DNA of 64,000 nt. It comes from Chlamydoabsidia padenii (taxonomy: Eukaryota > Mucoromycota > Mucoromycetes > Mucorales > Cunninghamellaceae). Below the pieces are notes generated by a model. That model saw only the letters and a list, made by a program, of their open reading frames with translations. It ran no database searches and was not told the origin of the DNA. Below, in pieces: positions 37,037-47,060 of the stretch. The position numbers were made by a program, and so were the translations under genes. The DNA lies in the NCBI GenBank assembly GCA_025330725.1, contig JAIWND010000001.1:248001-312000 (forward strand), given 5' to 3'. Numbering within the stretch: the first letter of the stretch is position 1; each line of letters opens with the position of its first letter.

Positions 37037-37178
37037 CTCGCTCCATTGTCAACGGATGCTAATGATTAAAGTGGCGATGTAGACATAATAGCATATTTCC
37101 ATTATAAGTCACCGCAAAAGCCAAGCTCCAAGACCCTTGTGTCGGTATGTTCAGACTTGCGATGACTTTTACCTGTCC
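37037..37178 (-). repeat. Dispersed ~142-bp repeat, copy C
   Basis: In the same orientation as copy B. The repeat unit plus spacer is about 237 bp. No coding potential is seen. Confidence 0.8.
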
Positions 37179-37457
37179 TTTGCGATGAAGATTATTTTTA
37201 TTTTTTCTAGACGGAAGGGTACTTCATTTTCAAACGCCGAACACCAAAAATCCGCGCACCCAGCGGTTCCCACCAAATCATAAACATCCCATCTACATTA
37301 ATTATATACTATCCAATATCATCCAACCTATACTAAACATAATTAAATATTGGAGCACAGAGCAAAGCAATGGAGCGTCCAGATTGTTTATTGATAACAT
37401 AATAAAGTATAAACTACCTAAATAATAAAAAGTATTGCTATAGATATAAGGAGGGGG

Positions 37458-39467
37458 TTATTCTTGTGATTCCAGAGATTGAACAACGTTTCGCCAAAGT
37501 TCCACACCCTACATATAAAGAAGAAGACAATGAGTTACATCTATTCCAATATATACTAGACCATTCTTACCTTTTGATAAAAATCAATTTTGGCGCCTGT
37601 GTATGTTTCGAGTGCATCATGCATTTCGATAGCATTGTTCCGCACAAAAAACTCGTTTTCCTTCTTCACTTGATCAGAGAATGCATCCGAGACTTCATGT
37701 GTTTGTTCTATAGCATCTTGAAGCTTGTGTGATAAAAAAAACATGGTGAGTATATTAGTGATTTCCTCCCCCCCCTCTCGCATACTTCTCGAATTCGATC
37801 GTCCAAGCGTAATACACGTTCCCGACGTATTTTTTCAGAGTCCGCGCCACGGACTTCATTGAGTTTGTTGGTCAAGAATCCAGTGAAGTTATATCCACCA
37901 TTACCGCCACTATCAGTCCGAGAAGGATACATCGTCTTTTCACGTTCCTTAAGTGTTGATTGTAAGTAGTCAGTCAATTCTTCGAAATCCAGTTGTTTTT
38001 GATCTCGTAACTTGAGTACATCCTATATATAAAAAAAAAGTACATCAGTTCCATTTTTTTTTTCCTGTGCTGATCTGTTTTTTACCTTCATTGCATTATG
38101 GTAAGACATATAATCATGTATTTCACCCAACCAATCTGAATCGTACTGTGCCATTGTTGCCATATTGTTCGCATACATCTCCGTCGCCTGAGCAAAGAAT
38201 TCCAAACCTGATTGGAAGGATGTTTCCAAAAAAGCCAAACCTTTGATGGACAAGGCCAATTCTTTATAATCACGAGACAGATCTAAAACAAAACAATGAA
38301 GGGGTTAGTACACCTGTTATTATTGTAGTTTCAAAAAACTTACCATCCGTGCGCTTGTTTGTTCTTGATAAGGTCTTTTCCAACACATTAAAGTTTTCTT
38401 CCAAACGATCCACCCGTTCCTTCATATCCACAAATTGTTGATCGGGTTTTCGTATCTTGGCAAAAGCATTCAGTAGTGAGTCACCCAATGTATCCATCAT
38501 CGTTTCCTGTCCTTCTCGTAATGCCCGAGATGAAGCATCATTCTATGATAAGAGTTAGTATCATAATTAGTTGTATGGTATTGATTTGACTTACAAAATC
38601 AGATGATTCCAAAAACTTGATAAAAAAAGGGGCACGACTTAAAACAGGATGTCTAGCGATACGCTGCAAGAAGCGTTCCATACTATTGTAAACAAAATAA
38701 ACGATTAGTTTTTCCCTCACATACACACATTACTGGCCTTGTTTTATATTTTACCTTGTCCTTCGTTTTTCCACAAAATCCGTACCAAAACGATCACCTT
38801 TTACATATTCTATCAATTGAAGAATCAAGTTAGCATTCTATTTTTTTCTCCGCCTAGAGTGATACTTCTTACCTAGTCGATGTTTATCTGGTAAGGGTGG
38901 GACTATACAGGCCGGGTAGTGCGTGTAAAGGACATTAAAGAGCCAGACAAAGTCTTGGAATCGCCGCCGCACTGTCGTCTTCTATTCAGCCCTTCATGTT
39001 AGTATACTATTTGTATTTATCTTTTTGTTAGTAACTTACGTTAGATACAATAGCGTAGGAGACAAAAGTACTTTGTTGCCCATCGTTTTCTTTTCGTGGA
39101 TCAGTGACGGTAATTATAGAAGCGGTAGGTGTTGGAGTTGGTGCTGTATCATCATTATATTCCATGGATTCTTCTGCCAAAGGGTCTTTTGGACTTCCCA
39201 CGTCATTCGTTTGGGTATGTTGGGTCTATGGGAGAAGCCCCCCAAAAAAAGTTATCATTAGTAAGTGATTCTTTGTTCCTGTCAGTTTTTTTTTTCTTTC
39301 CCTACATCAAAGGTGGCTGGATTGTTTGACAAGTCCAAGGTATGCATAAAAGAGTCGTTTATATCAGAGAGAGGATCCATCACTGCAGGTTCATTACTGC
39401 GACTAGGTTGGTTATTGCCTTGGACGTCCCACATCACATTATCAAAGTCTTCCAAAGGATCCGTCAT
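37458..39467 (-). CDS. SNX4: Sorting nexin 4 / Atg24
   Basis: Ten exons: 39306-39467, 39040-39225, 38873-38981, 38755-38809, 38595-38682, 38344-38542, 38086-38282, 37786-38022, 37571-37723 and 37458-37508, giving 478 residues. An acidic N-terminus leads to a PX domain: VRRRFQDFVWLFNVLYTHYP, IVPPLPDKHRLEYV, GDRFGTDFVEKRRTSMERFL and RIARHPVLS, with the RRF and PPLP phosphoinositide-binding marks. A coiled-coil BAR domain follows (FVDMKERVDRLEENFNVLEK to the end). SNX4 retrieves SNAREs from endosomes and vacuole and is needed for selective autophagy and proteasome turnover. Length and order match yeast Snx4. Confidence 0.9.
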
Positions 39468-39806
39468 GGTCGTAGCAAGTATATAGATATAATAATAAAC
39501 AAACGAGTGGAAAGGTTAAAAAAAGTAAAAGTGTAAACAAGTATAATCAATGGGTCAAGAGAGGTGAAAAAAAAAAAAAGGTAAGGACTAAAAAATTAAA
39601 GAAGGAAGGGAAAAAACAAAAGAATGAAGACCGACTGACTATAAATATCACATAATTTTACATCCCGACGCATTAAAATAAACTAGGTAAAAGACTTTTT
39701 TATTTTTATTATGATGATAGAGAAGCATAAGACGTATCTAAAAACCAACAAAGTAAAAGACGAGGAATAGAGAGATAGTAAGAAGAGAGAGAGAGAGAAG
39801 GGAAGA

Positions 39807-40598
39807 TCAAAGTAGTGCAAAGGATATAACAGCCAAGAATGAGAATAGAGCGACTGGATTATGATGATGATGATGATTGGAGGGAGCTGCCCCACCGGTA
39901 AAGATAGATCCAGGAGAATGATTTGGACCCAAACCAGAAGGAGAAGCACCACTTGCATGAGAAGGAGTAGGAGCTGCAGGACGGATTTCGATAGGGATCA
40001 CCAAGTTGGCGTTGGTGGACCGCTCCGTAAAAACCACCTTGTAATTACCAGCCTTGGCTGTTGTCGGAATATTAAAGTTGATAGAGTGTTCAAAGTAAGT
40101 GAGATTACCTTCTTGTTTGAAGAAAGCGTCGGTGCGTGATACATCGGCCCTGTCACTGATGATATATGTTCCATTACTAGTCGCCACGGTGGTGTCGGCT
40201 GATGATGACGACGATGATAATGTATTGGTTGTAGATGATGACGACGACGACGACGATGATGATGATGATGACGATGATGATGATCCGCTACTACTGTTGG
40301 TACTACTTGTATTGTTGTTTGTATTGGTACTACTAGGTAGTGGAGGTGGAAGAGAGGGTGCGGCGGATGAAAACCCGCCTAGGGCTTGTAGTGATATCAA
40401 TAGATCAAGTCCACTGGTATCTACATTAGAGAATAATCGGTAGGTACAAGGTAAGATCTGACCCGCCACATAAGGTCCGTTGTTGACTGGACTAGTTACA
40501 TTAAAATTATGTGTTGCCGCTTCCACCATTTGACCCATCACGACTTGACGTTGGTGGAAAAGTAAGGCAAATGACAAGAGAATCAAAGAGAATTTCAT
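39807..40598 (-). CDS. GPI-anchored Ser-rich cell-surface protein with Kre9/KNH-like domain
   Basis: A single exon of 263 residues. A signal peptide (MKFSLILLSFALLFHQRQVV) is followed by a beta-sandwich resembling the Kre9/Knh1-like N-terminal domain: FNVTSPVNNGPYVAGQILPC, LFSNVDTSGLDLLISLQ and, after the insert, NLTYFEHSINFNIPTTAKAG, NYKVVFTERS. A long poly-Ser/Thr/Asn insert, likely O-glycosylated, interrupts it. The C-terminus has a His run and a hydrophobic tail (VALFSFLAVISFALL) fit for GPI attachment. It is probably a wall or plasma-membrane glycoprotein, of unknown exact role. An upstream extension of the frame is not used because the signal peptide begins at 40598. Confidence 0.8.
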   Translation of the reverse strand: MKFSLILLSFALLFHQRQVVMGQMVEAATHNFNVTSPVNNGPYVAGQILPCTYRLFSNVDTSGLDLLISLQALGGFSSAAPSLPPPLPSSTNTNNNTSSTNSSSGSSSSSSSSSSSSSSSSSTTNTLSSSSSSADTTVATSNGTYIISDRADVSRTDAFFKQEGNLTYFEHSINFNIPTTAKAGNYKVVFTERSTNANLVIPIEIRPAAPTPSHASGASPSGLGPNHSPGSIFTGGAAPSNHHHHHNPVALFSFLAVISFALL

Positions 40599-40720
40599 TG
40601 CCTTTACTACGTAATAAGTTTTTTCTTTTTTTTTTTTTTTAAAAAAAAAAAGTGGTAGATAAAGAAAAGAAAGAAAGAAAAAGAGGGAACAGGGAAGTAG
40701 AAATCGAAAAAAAGGCGTGA

Positions 40721-40742
40721 TTTCAAATCCCGACCAGCCAAT
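40721..40742 (+). promoter_or_regulatory. Consensus TTYRAA-CCCG element plus CCAAT box upstream of GPI protein gene
   Basis: TTTCAAATCCCGAC (40721-40734) is followed after 3 nt by CCAAT (40738-40742), 123-144 bp upstream of the start at 40598. This is the clearest single copy. Confidence 0.6.
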
Positions 40743-40988
40743 CAAAAAAAGGAGGAGCGCAGGGTTTTTGGAACAAAAAAAGGGGTAAGGTTGAAATGTC
40801 AAATCCTGGTCCTTTCTCCCTATGCATAGATAAGCAAAAAAGAATAAAGTAAAAGCAAATTGGGTCTGGTTTTTATTAGGATGGGTTGTCGCAGGGGAAA
40901 AAGGTTGGAACAAGAAAAAAAGAGAGAGAGAGAAAAGAAAAAAAGGAGAGAGGATAGGAGTGAAAGAGGAGAGGAGGAAAGAAGGGGA

Positions 40989-42058
40989 TCAAGAGAGGAT
41001 GAATGACAAAAAGTAGAGCAACATACAGGATGAGAGGATCATGGTATTAGCACGGTAGTTTAAGGTCGAGGAGGATGAGTAGGAGAAGGAATCAGTGGAG
41101 GCAATGCCAATAGGAGGGGGAAGGTCGGTGGATGTGGCGGAGGGTAATACCATGGAAGACGTAGGTAGAATGGATACTATCAGAATGGAATTTAATTTAG
41201 TCAGGATGATTATTTTCAACAAGCAACTTACCGTAACTCGATGTGGTGGAGGTTGAAATAGGTTTGGTGTGTGGTTTGTCATGATGGGGTGCAGGATGGG
41301 CTGGTTTGGGGGACACATCCTTATTATCATCATTACTCTGATTATTATCTTCTACTGGAACTACTTTTTTAGCTGTGGGAGGTTTACTTGGAGGATCGTT
41401 TGCATGGTCAGGTTTGATGGACGGATGGTCAGGCTTTGTAGCGGGCATTGTAGCGGGATTTGAATCATCTTCTTTTTTGGGCTCTGGTTCTTTCTTGGGT
41501 TCTGGTTCTTCCTTGGCTTCTTTTTTAGGTTCCGGGTTTTCTTCTTGCACAAGAGGAGCCTCTTGCTTTTTCGGCTCTGGCTTTTTCTCTTCAGGCGGAG
41601 GAGATTCTTTCTTTGGCGGTGTGTCCTTATGTACAGAAGGACTTTCTTTCTCCTTTTGAGAAGGAGGAGGAGCATCGTCTTTTTCTTTTTCCTCTTTTTC
41701 CTTTTTAGGAGGAGATGGTGGTGGAGGTGGAGGAGGTGGAGGAGGAGGAGGAGGAGGAGGTGGAGGAGTGGGCGCAGGTAAATACTCGATGATTGTTTTC
41801 ACTTTTGGCGGTTGTGGTTGAGCATGGGTAGGAGTGACGGTAGACCCATCATCATTTTCATCAGGTTCATCTTCATCAGGTTCATTTTCGTCTTCACCTC
41901 GTTTACCTGGAGGGAAGAAGGAAAAAAAAAAAACGGTAGTTAGCGGGATTTAAATTGTTGCATGAATCCATTTATTTTCAAATACCGATTGCCAATGCGT
42001 TACTGATCATGATCAATGAAAAGAAGATCAAGATCAATGAGAATAGTTGAAGTTTCAT
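40989..42058 (-). CDS. Secreted proline/lysine-rich protein with GPI-type tail
   Basis: Exons 41986-42058, 41232-41906 and 40989-41176 give 311 residues. The signal peptide (MKLQLFSLILIFFSLIMISN) ends near ALAIG; a dibasic KR, a possible Kex2 site, follows at once. An acidic stretch, a run of 17 Pro after two shorter blocks, then Lys/Glu/Pro repeats (EPEPKKEPEPKKE) and a Ser/Thr region come next. The C-terminal NTMILSSCMLLYFLSFILS is a GPI-attachment signal. It is probably a structural wall protein, like plant extensins by convergence. The first intron contains two TTYRAA-CCCG matches, one lying on the splice donor. No family is recognised. Confidence 0.75.
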
Positions 42059-42640
42059 AGTAAAGGAATGTATTGGGGGTTGTTCAAGCTGTTACTGAAT
42101 GAGTGGAATGGGTTGGTGGAAAAAGAGAATATCTTTTTTTTTTTCTTAGGACGGTGTAAAAAGTAGTAGGAAAGGAAAAGAAGAAAGATAAGAAGAATTG
42201 GGAGTCATTTATTAAGTAAAAAAAAAAAAAAAAAAAATACCAAACTAGTTCCCTGAAACTGTAATTGGGTTTAATCAGCATGGCAAAAGGGACCTTCACT
42301 ATTAAACACTTTCTAAACACAAAAAAAAGGCAGTCGAAAACATTTCATAATGTCTCCTATAACCCAGGAGGCATTATATAGAAAGTGCGATCAATCCAAA
42401 GTAATGGATGCTTTCATATAGCGTACAATAATTGATATTAAAAAGGGGTAAGACTACTGAGACAACAGAGAGTAAAATTTGAGTTGTTTTATTTTATCTA
42501 CATAATAAACAAGGAGAGGAATATACAAAATAAGGGGGGATCACTCAAAAAGTATAAGACAATATTCATCTACTACTAATACTAATACTACTAATACTAC
42601 TACTACTGCTACTATATGCACGCTTGGGATCATATTGTTT
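42059..42640. other. Spacer between RhoGAP 3' end and Pro-rich gene promoter
   Basis: About 580 bp with a 19-A run near 42219 and an (ACT)n repeat near 42572-42612. No gene seen. Confidence 0.55.
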
Positions 42641-44887
42641 TCAGTCATTCTGGAGGAATGGGTTATAGGCATCGCCCTGTTTCTTCAGCTGCAGGCCAAG
42701 TTCTTGTTCTTCTTGTTGTAGTTTTTCCGCCAATGCTTCATCTTGTTTGAATTGATCATATCGCGCCCATAGGTGTTGTAAATCTTCGTCGGTAGTAGAT
42801 CCAAGACTAATCTCTTCATCATCATCGTCGTAACCAATACTGTTGTTGTTATCATCATCTTCCATAAACCGACTGGACATACTGATCATAGAAGCCTCAT
42901 CATCGGTAGCAATGTTACTGTCGTGACCTAAAGCAGGATAAGTTTGTTGAAGTGTCTTTGAATCATCATCGTCATAATTATCGTCAGGAGGAGCACGCCA
43001 AGATCTTGTCATTAACTGTTGCCAATTCGCCATGATTTCCTTGTCCGTCAAAAGCGCTTGATCGTCAGTAGTATCCCCGTTCAAAGAGATATCATTGAAG
43101 AGAGATAGTTCATCACCAGTGTTGTTATCGTCCAGTAAAGTATCGGTGCATGTGTCGAGCTGTTCCAAAGTTAGAGGTGGGATGCCATGTACCAGCAAGA
43201 GCCAGAATCCAGAGAATCCAGAGAAGAAGATACAGGGTTCGATGATAGCAAGGTTCGCGCAGATAAGATATCCTTCATAGACCAGGGTAAATGTAATGAC
43301 ACCTAATATGAGATACCAACCCAGTAAAAGTGGATTGAAGACATCTAAAAGAAGAAAAAGAAGAAAAAAAAGTATATCAGTATTGTATTCCACCCATCCA
43401 TCATTATACCCCAACTTACGTTTCCACCAACCATCAAGTCGACGGATCACCAGATTGCTTACTTGATTCCAAGCGTTGATAATAGAAGCCCCATACTGGT
43501 ACTTGAGGGTAGTATACCTTAAGAGTGCTCGGGATGTTGGTGGTGGTGTATCCATGTTGTTCTTTTCTTTATGATCAGATGGCGACACGTTGATAATGTC
43601 GCGGGTATTATTATGTGACTTTAATTGATCTGATGGTGATGTTGATTCAAAACCAGTAGTGGACATAGGAGATTGAGTGGTGGTTGGTGAAACAGGTGTA
43701 GGTGGCATAGAATGTCGATTTGTTGATTTTTCATAAAGTTGTCCCATGGGTATAGGTGGAATGCTGTCGACAGGTGATGGTAAAGAAACACAAGAAGATC
43801 GACGAGGTATATTGGGCGACACAAGTGCTTCATCAGGTTCCACAGGGCTTGCTATTTCATTGGCATCATTGTCGTCGACCAAGAGATCCATAGTAAACAC
43901 ATTTTGATATTCAATGAGGAATTCAATGACACGCTGTGAGATCATATAGTGGACTGGGGTATTGTGATCAGGGTGACTGAGTAGACCAGGACTAAACACG
44001 GCAGCAAGATTTGAAGCATCCATTCGAGTGATTGAGGCATTGACGGCAAAGAATCGTAGCATATCCAATATATAGAGTAACAAGTGTTGATGTGCAGTAG
44101 GTAATTGGCGTATCAGTTTTTGAAAGGCATCAATACGTTGACTTGTTGTTTTATACATAGAGTCATCTGCTGTTGTTTTCATAAATAAATAGTTAGTACC
44201 ATTATAATAAAGTGACTAGTTATTCAATCATTGAATACTTACTCATCACATTCCTAAATGGTTGGTAAAAAGAGGTTGGAATCACGGGGTCAGGTAGTTG
44301 AATAAAGTAGCGTCGTAATATACTGCCAGCATCATGGACAGTATAATCCTTCCAGTTATGATGTAATCCATAAGATTCCATTGGCGAATCAAATATTTGT
44401 TGAAGAGTGTTGACTCGTTTTGTACTTGCCGATAGTCTAAAGATGCCTTCAGTTTCCAATCCTTGTGCAAAAAAAAAAAAGAAAGAAAGATTAGTTCCTT
44501 TTTGTATAACCTTCTAATTGAAGCTACTACCTTACCATTTCGTTTGAGATATGATCCACATTTAGACACAATCAAAGGAACAGCTGCTGCGTTTTGATGA
44601 TTGACTTGATCCGTATCCTTATATCCAACAGTTCCCCGAGCATACGAGATGGACACCACTAATGGAACTCCAAATACACCTATCGTAACAAAGACTTTAT
44701 TAGTATTTTATAAGGGCAATGTCTTTTATAGAGTTATACCTTGCTGTTGTTGTTGTTGTTGGTGATGTTGTTTCCCCTCAGTGCCTTTTGGTAATAAGGG
44801 GGCAACCTTGGGTGCTGCTACTTTTTTAAGCCAACGACGGAAGGACTTTTGCCTTTTTACTGATTGTTGATTGTCCATCATCGACAT
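42641..44887 (-). CDS. Rho GTPase-activating protein with membrane segment
   Basis: Exons 44740-44887, 44536-44679, 44243-44461, 43420-44169 and 42641-43344 give about 654 residues; the acceptor of exon 4 could also be at 44166. The RhoGAP domain (about residues 50-240) reads VPLVVSISYARG, then CGSYLKRNGLETEGIFRLSA with the arginine finger in GIFR, AGSILRRYFIQLPDPVIP and MDASNLAAVFSPGLL, closest to yeast Sac7/Bag7. A Ser/Pro-rich linker is followed by a hydrophobic region (NPLLLGWYLILGVITFTLVY and PCIFFSGFSGFWLLLVHG) with likely two or three membrane passes, then an acidic tail. It probably turns off a Rho protein in wall and actin control, and may be membrane-bound. Start 44887 is chosen as the first ATG that opens the basic N-terminus. 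Confidence 0.85.
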
Positions 44888-45034
44888 TAAAGAGTATACC
44901 AAGTTGTAAAGGTTTAATGAGAATGTAAAGTAAAAGTGTGAGAAATGGATTGAAGAAGAAGTAAAAGAATGAAAAAGTTCCAAATAAAAAAAAAAAAAAA
45001 AAAAAAAAAAAGGTTAGACGATTTTTTATTCTTC

Positions 45035-45053
45035 CCAATGTTCAAATCCCGAC
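45035..45053 (+). promoter_or_regulatory. CCAAT box plus consensus TTYRAA-CCCG element upstream of RhoGAP gene
   Basis: CCAAT at 45035-45039 touches TTCAAATCCCGAC at 45041-45053, 148-166 bp upstream of the start at 44887. Confidence 0.55.
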
Positions 45054-47060
45054 TTTTTCAACTAGACCAAAATACAAGCAAAGTGATTTCATGATAATCC
45101 TTCAACTAGATCTGTCATGCAAAAGCACATTTGGCAAATACGCATATCTGTAAAATAACATTACATGAATGATTACATCAAACAAATGATCTTCTTAAAG
45201 AAGCTGCGATGTAGTTGAAGTGAGGGTGGAAAACCGGGGTTTGAAATCAATTAAAATGACGCATAAAAGGGGGGAAAAGAAGATTCAGTCATAACCCTAA
45301 ATGGCTAACCCATTATTCCAGGTGTAAAGAAAGTGAGCTCATCCACTCATAAATTTAAGCTAGCATTTGTATAAAACTGATTTTAGCCTAATACTATCAT
45401 GCCTCCGGATGCATTCCATTCGTGAATGAGGTGATTGTCCCATTCAAGCAAATGACATCAATTGTTACATACTTGATCCGAGAATCTCAAAACTGTATGA
45501 CAGCATAAGATAGCCTATTATTGACTTGACACATTTACCATAAAAGATAGAGTGTTATTCTATCCCGTTGTATTCCATTTCAGTTGGGGATAACATCGAG
45601 CTAAAAGGAAAAGAGGGTAAACATTCAAGACAGACTTTTCATAATCTTGATCTGTCCTGCCCTTGAAAGAGTAATACACACACATACACTTCATCATAAG
45701 ACATGTTTTCTTTTACAGCACGAATCATCAGGTCTACAGATTATCAGTAGTTGGGTCTGTTGTGTCAACAGAAAGGTGAGGTAAATAAGACGAAATGACT
45801 TTTCCTTATCTGGGATTTCCTTCGCTTTTGATGACATACACGTGATTGAAAGGTAAAGTAGTAAATATGCCCAATGAAAAACGTTATCTTTGTTCTATAG
45901 TGATGTATAATTCAGATCCCGCTCATTCATGCAATGTTTGATTTTCAAAACTCCGTTTTGGAGAGTAGTCCTCTTACTTTCCTTTTTACTATCATTATCA
46001 TCAAGATCAGAGTAAACTTTTTGTTTTTGTTTTTGATATCCGCTCGTCAGGGACCATTTATTTATCTATTACACATGATGAACAGAGTAGCACAATACAT
46101 ACATGCGATGTATGTATGTATGGGGAGAAAACGAACCATCTGACTACTATGCTTATATAAATTGCTTTCAAAATGTCTTTTAAGCACGATCCTTTTATTA
46201 TATGTGACACAACTTAATCAATGTCTCTATTGAAGCAGTTTGGTTTTCAACCACAAGAACGTTTTCCATTTCCCTTTGTGTCGGAATTTAAAGTTTATGG
46301 GCCCTGGACCAAAAAAAAAAGAGACCCTTGATTCATAGGTGAACCCTATCAGATCATTAATGAAAACGATGTGAAACCAGCCATAAGGCTCTTTTTACTA
46401 CTTACCTGGAAGCATTAAGCTACTTTTGGTAAACGTGGGAACAAGATACAGTACATTTTATGAATTGAAAGGTAGACCCAACAAAACAGGGCGCGGACTT
46501 AGGAGATGTGTCACTTTTTTCCATGAAATGGACTGGATCCGTTCTTTCTGATTCGATCTTACTTTTTTTTTTTTTTTCTCATGAGCATGACCATATTATT
46601 AATCAAAGTTGATGAAAAGAGTGTTTATTAAGAGAAGATCTTGCCCTGCATTATTTCAAACACCGAAAAGGGTCATCGATGTGATTGGTGCCTGAATTAA
46701 GGGTGGGGAAGGGTCGTTTTACATTGGCATTCTATGGTACACCACATTACAATTCAAACCCATTAACAGATTTCCCTTGATTACCTGATAAAGCCCCACA
46801 AAACAAAGATCCCCTTGTAGATGCAACACAAATGATTTCCATCAACCAGTCCACCAAAAAAGGGGATATCTAACCTATTTTGGGTGACATGATTTCCTTT
46901 TTTAATCCCCGGTTATATAGAACAAGTCATTGGTAAAGAATACAATACGCCTACATCAAATGTTTTTATTTCAAAAAGATACAACAACGTAATATAAAAT
47001 AAAAATAAAAAAACTAAACTACATAATGACAATAAAGAAGGGGAAGGGGATGAGTTGATA
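45054..47060. other. 2-kb gene-poor region
   Basis: This is the longest stretch without a supported gene. It holds further element matches (GGGGTTTGAAATC near 45236, TTCAGATCCCGC near 45912, TTTCAAACACCG near 46654) and one 36-codon ORF at 46221-46331 (MSLLKQFGFQPQERFPFPFV, then SEFKVYGPWTK) that looks protein-like but is too short to call. It could be a decayed mobile element, or long 5' regulatory or non-coding RNA sequence for the bZIP or RhoGAP genes. Confidence 0.45.

Larger units (their letters stand above)
36277..37457. other. Repeat-rich spacer between convergent genes
   Basis: About 1.2 kb with no gene. It holds two near-identical copies and one degraded copy of the dispersed ~142-bp repeat, plus three TTYRAA-CCCG matches (TTCGAATCCCGA near 36501, TTTAAATCCCGCC at 36994-37006, TTTCAAACGCCGA at 37228-37240) that have no start codon close by. 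Confidence 0.6.

Noticed and set aside
41375..41781. Gly/Ser- and Arg-rich plus-strand frames opposite the Pro-rich gene
   Set aside because: Shadows of the CCN/GAA-rich coding sequence on the minus strand.
45041..45053. TTCAAATCCCGAC as an RNA polymerase III B box or tRNA remnant
   Set aside because: The core resembles the tRNA T-arm B box, but most copies have T instead of the required leading G, many have TTTAAA instead of TTCRA, no acceptor or anticodon arms surround them, and T-run terminators are not consistently placed.
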